64,000 bases of DNA from Rhineura floridana (taxonomy: Eukaryota > Chordata > Lepidosauria > Squamata > Rhineuridae). The position numbers were made by a program, and so were the translations under genes. Every line of letters starts with the position of its first letter. The first letter of the stretch is position 1. Below the pieces are notes generated by a model. It worked only from the letters and a program-made list of their open reading frames with translations, searched no databases and was not told the DNA's origin. Positions 57,186-64,000 of the stretch are shown here, one piece after another. Where the stretch lies: positions 148,401,425-148,465,424 of the forward strand of contig NC_084483.1 of NCBI RefSeq assembly GCF_030035675.1, given 5' to 3'.

Positions 57186-57392
57186 CAGTAGGGCCCCGCA
57201 TTACGGCGTTCTGCTTTAAGGCGTTCCACTGATGTGGCGCCTTTCATTTTCAATTTCAAAGGGTTTTTCCCCCTTTTGCGCCATTTTCGCGCGATGCGGC
57301 CCATTAAAGTCAATGGGGTTCTGCTTTACGGTATTTTCCGCTTTACGGCGGGGGTCCAGAACGGAACCCACCGTATAAGCGGGGCCCTACTG
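57186..57392. mobile_element. Tigger-like MITE
   Basis: Ends CAGTAGGGCCCCGCATTACG and 'taagcggggccctactg', TA at 57184-57185 and 57393-57394. The interior is nearly the same as the copy at 57999. Confidence 0.85.
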
Positions 57393-57487
57393 TACATATA
57401 ATTTGGACTTATAAAAATCTACATTTAAAAGGTTGTGAAGTTATGGAAGACAAAGGGCATCATCCAGCCAAACTTAAGCACTTCTAA

Positions 57488-57568
57488 TGCTGCAGTGCTA
57501 TGCACATTTACCTGGTAATAAGTCCAATTCAGCTTCTGGGTAGACATGCATGATTGTGCAACATTCTC
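57488..57568. repeat. 'CAATCCTATAC' foldback repeat, diverged
   Basis: 'gctgcagtgctatgcacatt', 'aataagtccaattcagcttc' and 'tagacatgcatgattgtgca' follow the family's order. Confidence 0.5.
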
Positions 57569-57614
57569 ATTTCAATGGGAGATAAAATAAAAGGGTGCTT
57601 GACTGGGGTAGTCA

Positions 57615-57763
57615 GATGCAAAGGAGGACAGGGTACAATAGTTGTGTAGAAAAGAAAATTTCACCAGGTGTATCCTGCAATGCAATTCCCTCTTCTACCT
57701 GCTAAAACTCCCTTTTCTGCACAACTATTAAAGGTACAAACCTCCTCCTTTGCATCTGGGTAT
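57615..57763. mobile_element. Foldback MITE of a third family
   Basis: Left end 'cagatgcaaaggagga' and 'caatagttgtgtagaaaag' pairs with right end 'cttttctgcacaactatta' and 'tcctcctttgcatctg'. The inverted ends span about 45 bp each, with a 50-bp middle. I could not fix the target duplication or the superfamily. Confidence 0.7.
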
Positions 57764-57998
57764 CCTGTGCTTAACTGCACTTAGTGAAACCCTTTTTTGG
57801 TTGCTGCCCCAAACTTGAAGGAACTGCCCAACTATTTCTGTGCACCCAATGGGCTTTCCAGGGTGTTTTTCAAGCAGCAGTTTCCTTAACCCAAAACAGA
57901 AACTATGTCTAAATCTAACTTTCAAAAATAGATTGTGATAAGGCTTGCGGTGTGTTCAAATAATAATATAAAAAATCCTACTGGGAATGTGCAAGGTA

Positions 57999-58231
57999 CA
58001 GTAGGGCCCCACATTACGGCGCCCCGCATTACGGTGTTCCGCTTTAAGGCGTTCCGCTGATGCGGCGCCTTTCATTTTCAATTTCAAAGGGTTTTTCCCC
58101 CTTTTGCGCTGTTTTCGCATCATTTTTGCGCGACGCGGCCCAATAAAGTCAATGGGGTTCTGCTTTATGGCATTTTCCGCTTCACGGCGGGGGTCCGGAA
58201 CGGAACCCGCCGTATAAGCAGGGCCCTACTG
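57999..58231. mobile_element. Tigger-like MITE flanked by a 20-bp direct repeat
   Basis: Ends CAGTAGGGCCCCACATTACG and 'taagcagggccctactg', TA on both sides. The flanks 'ctactgggaatgtgcaagg' (57978-57996) and 'tactgagaatgtgcaagc' (58232-58249) are alike, far more than the 2-bp duplication of this superfamily gives. Confidence 0.85.
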
Positions 58232-58714
58232 TACTGAGAATGTGCAAGCTACTGAGAATCATTAACATGGCTCTTTGGGGCTTAGTTTCCATGTAAAGCT
58301 AGTCTGAACTTAGTGAAATGTTAATAATATGCATTTTTCAATGCATACAACCTCCATCTTTTGTTTCTGATGGAATATTAATGTTTTAAATGAGACAGAA
58401 AGATTAACTTCTTTAAAGCTACCAACCGAAAGTGCTTGAAGACACAGAACAGTAGCAAAGATTAAAAATCACTAAGTGGAATTACAAGTTCCTGCATATC
58501 ATAGGCTTTGGAACTAGCAGCATTTCGGCACTTCACCAAGTACCCTTTGAGGCTCATAGGCATTTAATTTATGATAGGACTCAGTGTTGCTCACTGAATC
58601 ACCAAGACCTTGAGATGAGGAAAGTTACCTCTTTCCTGCCAACAAAAAAAATTCCATGCTTAAAAACAAAACAAATAACAGCCTGTTAAGGCCTTGTTCT
58701 CACAATGCTACAAA

Positions 58715-61130
58715 TTTATTTTATTTATTTAAGAAGTTTATATCCCGCTTCAGTTCCAAAGAATTCTAAGCGGCAAAAACAATAACATGATATAAGCACC
58801 TTATACAATATACAGTATATAAAATCAATTATCTCTCACATTATAAATTAAACGCTAACCGAAATAAAAAGGTCTTAACTTGGCGGTGAAAACTAGTCAA
58901 AGAAGGGGAAAAACGAATTTCCTGCAGAAGAGAATTCCAAAGGGTTGGAGCTACCACTGAAAAAGATTTGTTCCCAATGCCAATCCGATGAATTTGTGAG
59001 AAAGGAGGAATATTAAGGCCGGGGTCTAATGAAGATCTTAGAGGACGGGTAGGCTCATAAAACAAAATACAATTAGATAGATAGATAGATAGGGCCTGAA
59101 CCAGATAACGCTCTAAACGTTAACATCAAAATCTTAAACTGGACTCGATAAGGGATTGGGAGCCAGTGTAGCTGTTTTAGAAGCGGAGTGGTGTGGACTC
59201 GCCAACCCGCTCCTGTTAGCATCCTGGCGGCTGCTCTTTGGACTAATTTTAATTGACGGAGTGTTTTGAAAGGAAGTCCTGTGTAAAGCGAATTACAATA
59301 GTCCAGCTTAGACGTAACCAAGGCATGGGTAACCGTGGTTAGGTCAGAAAGCTCCAGAAAAGGGCGCAATTGGCGGACAAGTTTTAGACGGGCCAAGGCG
59401 CTTCTGGACGTTGCTAAGACATGGGCGTCCAAAGTCAAAGCCGAATCCAGGAGGACACCCAGACTACGGACCTGGGTCTTTAAAGGGAGTAAAGTTCCAT
59501 CTAATAACGGTACATTCCCTATTTCCAATTTGGTTCGGTCCCCAATCACCAGTACCTCTGTTTTATCTGGGTTCAGTTTCAGTTTGTTCTGCGTCATCCA
59601 GATCTTAACTGCTGTTAGACATTTATTTAAAGGGAGAATGGCATCTCTCATATCCGGAGGGAAGGAAAAGTAAAGCTGGGTGTCATCAGCATATTGGTGA
59701 AATCGAATTCCAAAACTCCGGATAATCCCACCCAGCGGCTTCATGTAAATATTAAACAGCATCGGTGAAAGCACCGAGCCTTGTGGTACTCCGCATGACA
59801 ACGGCCAGGGGTTAGAGCCAAAGTCCCCAAACAGTACTCTCTGTGATCTGCCCTCCAAGAAAGAGGCGAGCCACTGAAAAACAGCGCCTCGTAAACCCAT
59901 CTCAGAGAGGCGTCCCAAGAGAATATCATGGTCAATCGTGTCAAACGCTGAGGAAAGATCAAGAAGGACTAACAGAGACATTCTCCCCCTGTCCAATTCC
60001 CTCCGAAGATCATCCACTAAGGCCACCAATACGGTCTCAGTTCCATGACCCGGCCTAAATCCAGATTGAGATGAGTCATAGTAATCTGTCAGATCCAGAA
60101 AACTCTGGAGCTGAGAGGCCACAACTCTCTCAATAATCTTACTTAAAAAAGGTAAGTTGGACACAGGGCGAAAGTTGTCCAAGCAAGAAGGGTTCAAAGA
60201 AGGCTTTTTAAATAAGGGAATGATAATTGCTTCCTTTAGGCTTCCTGGGAGGCGGCCTTGCTGGAGGGAAGCATTAATCACCTCGCAGATCTGATTTGCA
60301 AGTCCCTTCCTGGACTGTTTTATAATCCATGAGGGGCATGGATCCAATAAACACGTGGTGGGTCTCATCCCTTCCAGGAGATTGTCTATATCAGCAGGGA
60401 GGACAAGCTGAAAAAAGTCTAAAGTGGAGGAACAAACAGTCACCTTAGTCGGGGGCATAACATCAGTTAAAGTGTTATTAGAGTCAAGGTTAGAACGAAT
60501 CTGGGTAATTTTAGTACTAAAATATGTGGCTAGTTCTTGACAACGGGAAGCTGAATATTCAAAATTCGGTTTATGTTGGTCTTGGTTAAGTAAATTCTTA
60601 ACCACCCGGAAGAGTTCTTTAGGTCGGTTGTCAGCAGACAAGATGGCAGCCGAGAAAAAGGCTTTTTGTGACGTTAGTCTAGATGTCATATAATACTTCA
60701 AAAAATTCCTAGCTTGAAGTTGGTCAGAAAGGCTCCGAGTCTTTAGCCATCGGCGCTCTAAGCCTCTATAAGTCCGTTTCATATCTGCTAATTCCTTGGA
60801 AAACCATGGGGCAACTTTAGAACGAGAATGAGTGAGTGGACGTAGAGGGGCAATAGCATCTATGGTCCTGGACATTGTATCATTCCAAGAATCGACTAAG
60901 TCGACAATAGAGTCACTGGTTCGAGGAACAGATAATTTTTCAATAGTAGATAGGAAGACAGTTGGGTTTAATAATCTTTTTGGGCAAATCATTTTTAAAG
61001 GCTTCTTTTCTTTAACAGGAGTATGTAATGGTGGTATTTTGAATTTAATCAAATAGTGATCTGTCCAAAGTAATGGACGAATAGATAGATCACTAATTGC
61101 GGAATCCTCTGTGTCAGAGCCAGTATATTA
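58715..61130 (-). mobile_element. L2-type LINE with a 660-codon open frame
   Basis: On the - strand the frame is open from 61052 to 59073: end of the endonuclease (SIRPLLWTDHYLIKF), linker, RT with [64 protein letters not shown], and the C-terminal HWLPIPYRVQFKILMLTF. A (GATA)n run at 59074-59092 ends the frame at GPIYLSI; the remaining part (NKSFSVVAPTLWNSL) is open at 58841-59065. The 3' UTR and tail end near 58715. The 5' half of the endonuclease is missing. It belongs to another L2 subfamily than the copy at 44931. Confidence 0.92.
59074..59092. repeat. (GATA)n microsatellite inside the L2 coding region
   Basis: About five units of agat/gata break the L2 frame between GPIYLS and the C-terminal segment. 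Confidence 0.9.
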
Positions 61131-61433
61131 CAAAGGCTGTAATGGATATACAGTACGAAGCCTTGCAGTGCAAATACAAAGTAACACATCAAGAAGTAGT
61201 CCTGTGATGACTGGATTTCTTGTTACAAGTTTGCAACAGTTTTGGGCAGGGTTTTTTAACAAAATTAATTTTGCATGCTGTACGTGCCACCTTTTACCTT
61301 GTGAAAATTAATGCTGGACAAAACAAAGTCAAGGAGGGGGGTGGGGGGGAGAGCTTAACTCATAGTTTATCTTCCTAGTGCTGAGATTAGGAACAAAGGA
61401 TGCCTTATTCATGAAAAGAACATTTTTGGAGGA

Positions 61434-61624
61434 AGGGCCATAACTCAGTGGTGGGGTGTCTGCTTTGCAGGCAGAAAGTCCCAGGAACTATCCCTGGTAT
61501 CTCCAGGAAGGGCTGGGAGAGAACCCAGTCTGACACCCTGGAGAGCTGCTGCCAGTCAGTGTAGACAATACTGAGCTGGACGGACCAATGTTCGGACTCA
61601 GGATAAGGTACCTTCCTACGTTCC
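61434..61624 (+). repeat. tRNA-headed SINE with CR1-like tail
   Basis: Head 'gggccataactcagtggtgg', B-box-like 'aggaactatccctgg', body 'gagagctgctgccagtcagt', tail 'ggataaggtaccttcctacg'. Confidence 0.8.
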
Positions 61625-62634
61625 AGCACCTCTGTACCCTATCTTTGGCCTGGCTTTCCCCTCAGCAGATGCAGCTGGGTCTCAAGGGTCTGGCCCTCCA
61701 CATGACTAGGAATTCCCAGGGAGCCCCCAGGAAAGCCATGGAGAAGAGTTTGTGGGGAGGGTTGTGTTGGGAAGTGTAGCCCCTGGCCGGAGTTGGCTGG
61801 AGTTCTTCGTTTCTTCCTTCCTCTGCCTGTAAAACTGACACCCTGAAGAACTGCCATAAGGAACATCAACAGATTGAAATATATATATTTAAAAACCAAC
61901 CAATTTGAGCAGGCAAAATGTTTTATAGTCAGCATTTCAGCTGTCTGTCTGTCTGTCTGACTTTTCCGTATTTCACACATAATTAAAAGTTGTCACCTAT
62001 ATGGACCCCCAAACACATACACACACCAGAGCATGCCAAGATTTGTTAGGCATAATCCATGGTAAAAAACTGACAGTATCAGCTACCCATCAATAGATCC
62101 TGTACAAAAATGCTTCCTATAAACAAAAAGCACTGACTGTCATACGATTGCCCTCTAGTGGCCAATTCTCAGATTGATTCTATTAAAACACCTGAGGTTC
62201 AGAACCACAGAATTAAGACAATGCAATAAATTGCTCTTGGATCATGGTTATTTGTCAGATTGATACACATGTCTTATGCTAGCAATGCTCTTGTTGAAGA
62301 GGTCTGTGAGCAGCACAAGAGCAACAGGCATTCAGAGGCTAACTCACACGACAAACACATTTTCAATTGCTCATGCAGTGATAACTAAACATTTGAATTC
62401 ATGGTGGGCAAGTACTGGGTATTCACAGAGTCAGGGCTTTTCAGCACATGCCCACCTCTTGTTTATAGGCATGCTTTTCTCCTTCAAACGTTATGATGCT
62501 CAGATGTGTGAAAACATCCCATACAAGGCAAATAGAGTAAAAGGAAGTCCTTAGTCTTTGTTGTATTATTTGTTGTACACCACTGTGATGTTTTTCTTAT
62601 GACTTGGAGATTTATAAACAATCTCATGAATGAA

Positions 62635-62764
62635 TAACTTGTGACCTTCCAGTTGTTACTGAACTACAACTCCCATCACCCCTGACCATTAGCCTTGTTG
62701 GTTGGGTTGATGGGAACTGGAGTCCAACAACATATGGAGGGCCACAGGTTAGCCATCCCTGCCC
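62635..62764. mobile_element. hAT-like foldback MITE
   Basis: Left 'gaactacaactcccatcacc' pairs with 'ggttgatgggaactggagtc'; right end 'tatggagggccacaggttag' then 'ccatccctgcc'. No certain target duplication. Confidence 0.65.
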
Positions 62765-63294
62765 TAAATAATACTCATAAAACAAATACAAATGGCACTA
62801 TATACCTCCACTCAAGAAAGCCTTGAACCAATAACTGAATTTTATTGGGACAGGAGTCAACCTCCAAAGATCAGTGAGCCTGCAGTTGTGAAACTAGAAC
62901 CAAATGCCACACTGATGCAGCTGGCAGCAATATATATTTTAAAAAGCAAAAAAAAAGCTGCATTATAAAGAACTCTGCTGGTATAGCCAGATGTTAAACA
63001 GGAGCACAAACTTTGTTATCTAAATATGGGTTTTTGCTTCTTTTTGGGTGCCCTTAAAATTAAGGGTTACTTCACCTTCTCTTCCACACAAGACTAGTAT
63101 TAGCTTGATCTGCTTTGTTAAGATTTTTGTTTTTGTGTACTATGTTTTCTTATGTACTTTTTAATAATGTTATATCAATCACTGTATACTCCCTTGGTTT
63201 TACACAGTGGGAAGTCAGGGCATATGCATTTTAAATAAATAATACACAGTGCACCAGCATAAAACATGCATATACATCACCACATTGGTCAGTC

Positions 63295-63722
63295 TCATGT
63301 ATGTATATATATACATATGTATGTATATATATATACATACATATATACATATACATGTATACATATATATATATATATATACACATACATATATACATGC
63401 ATATATATATATATATATACATACATATATATATACATATATATGTATATACACATACATATATACATATACATATATATATATATACACACATACATAT
63501 ATACATATACATATATATATATACACATACATATATACATATACATACATATATACATATACATATATATATATACACATACATATACATATACATAGAT
63601 AGATATACACATATATATACATGTACACATACATATATATATACACATACACATATATATACAGATACACATATATATACATATACACATATATATACAG
63701 ATAGATAGATATACAGATATAC

Positions 63723-63761
<39 letters not shown>

Positions 63762-63800
63762 TATAGATACAGATATAGATATAGATATAGATATAGATAT
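63295..63800. repeat. Compound microsatellite: (TA)n, (CATA)n, (GATA)n, (CAGA)n
   Basis: Runs of ATATAT, ACATAC, AGATAG and, at 63730-63760, (GACA)n make up about 500 bp. Long open frames across it on both strands are Tyr/Ile/Met/Val runs forced by the repeat and are not genes. It ends with (GATATA)n at 63760-63800. Confidence 0.97.
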
Positions 63801-64000
63801 GCTGGTTAGGATTTCTGGCACTTAGTTAGCTGGAACTAACTAAGCCATTTCCAGGCAGCATCAGCCCTGGAAAGTTGGACAGGGACAAGAGTTATTCAGT
63901 ACTAGATAAAACTTTATTGGTAGAAGTGCAGACACTAAAACAAAAGGGATATTTCACCAAGAGAATTGTATTTTCCATTGTTAATAGCTCTTAAGATAGG
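63801..64000. other. Right edge, nothing recognised
   Basis: No gene or repeat seen in the last 200 bases. Confidence 0.4.

Larger units (their letters stand above)
53712..64000 (-). other. RMDN2: Upstream RMDN2 intron or 5' flank
   Basis: The exon at 53527-53711 starts in phase 1, so at least one coding exon lies further upstream. I saw no convincing one in these 10 kb, which are mostly L2 copies, MITEs, SINEs and a microsatellite. The parts 53720-54030, 58240-58710, 61140-61430 and 61630-63290 outside the listed repeats hold nothing I can name. Confidence 0.5.

Noticed and set aside
57728-57925. A 65-codon - strand frame with basic residues
   Set aside because: It overlaps a foldback MITE and resembles no RMDN2 segment.
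61639-61980. A 113-codon - strand frame as the missing RMDN2 N-terminal exon
   Set aside because: No membrane anchor followed by coiled coil, no donor in the needed phase.
63215-63821. Several frames of 110-196 codons
   Set aside because: They translate a microsatellite (Tyr, Ile, Met, Val runs).
1-64000. Endogenous retrovirus, Polinton, CRISPR array or toxin gene
   Set aside because: No LTR pairs, gag/pol/env-like frames, spaced short repeats or toxin motifs were seen; all RT frames are of LINE type.

Overview
This window is vertebrate nuclear DNA, most likely from a squamate reptile (lizard or snake). It holds split genes with GT-AG introns. The repeats are many L2-type and CR1-type LINEs, tRNA-headed and 5S rRNA-headed SINEs with a BovB-like tail (Sauria SINE type), hAT and Tigger-like MITEs, and only traces of L1. 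No prokaryotic operon, CRISPR array, phage or retroviral element was seen.

Two host genes lie tail to tail. CYP1B1 is on the + strand: coding exon 1989-2983 (1988 is the first exonic base), intron 2984-6308, final coding exon 6309-6915. It encodes about 533 residues with all cytochrome P450 hallmark motifs. The codon at the expected start is GTG, and no ATG is in frame near it. RMDN2 (regulator of microtubule dynamics 2) is on the - strand. I rebuilt nine exons by splice sites and matching phases: 53527-53711, 51110-51212, 49899-49959, 38804-38879, 38063-38140, 30068-30166, 28879-28932, 28677-28757 and 23423-23476. They give the C-terminal 262 or so residues and the stop codon. The N-terminal anchor and coiled-coil exon(s) are not recognisable here and probably lie beyond the right edge. 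Convergent CYP1B1 and RMDN2 is the order I recall from other vertebrates.

Layout: 1-1985 is CYP1B1 upstream DNA with no identified exon 1. 1.9-7 kb is CYP1B1, whose intron holds decayed L1 pieces. 7-23.4 kb is the intergenic space plus both 3' UTRs, with small LINE ends, SINEs, foldback MITEs and a 545-bp hAT element. 23.4-53.7 kb is RMDN2, whose introns hold six LINEs or LINE pairs, SINEs and MITEs. 53.7-64 kb is more RMDN2 intron or upstream DNA with two large L2 copies, paired Tigger-like MITEs and a 0.5-kb compound microsatellite at the right edge.

I found no new multi-gene system. The points most worth a second look are the missing ATG of CYP1B1, SINEs that carry different heads on one shared body, a 138-bp almost perfect hairpin MITE nested in a CR1 inside a transcribed intron, a 121-bp RMDN2 intron built round a GA repeat, and L2 copies close to coding-intact.
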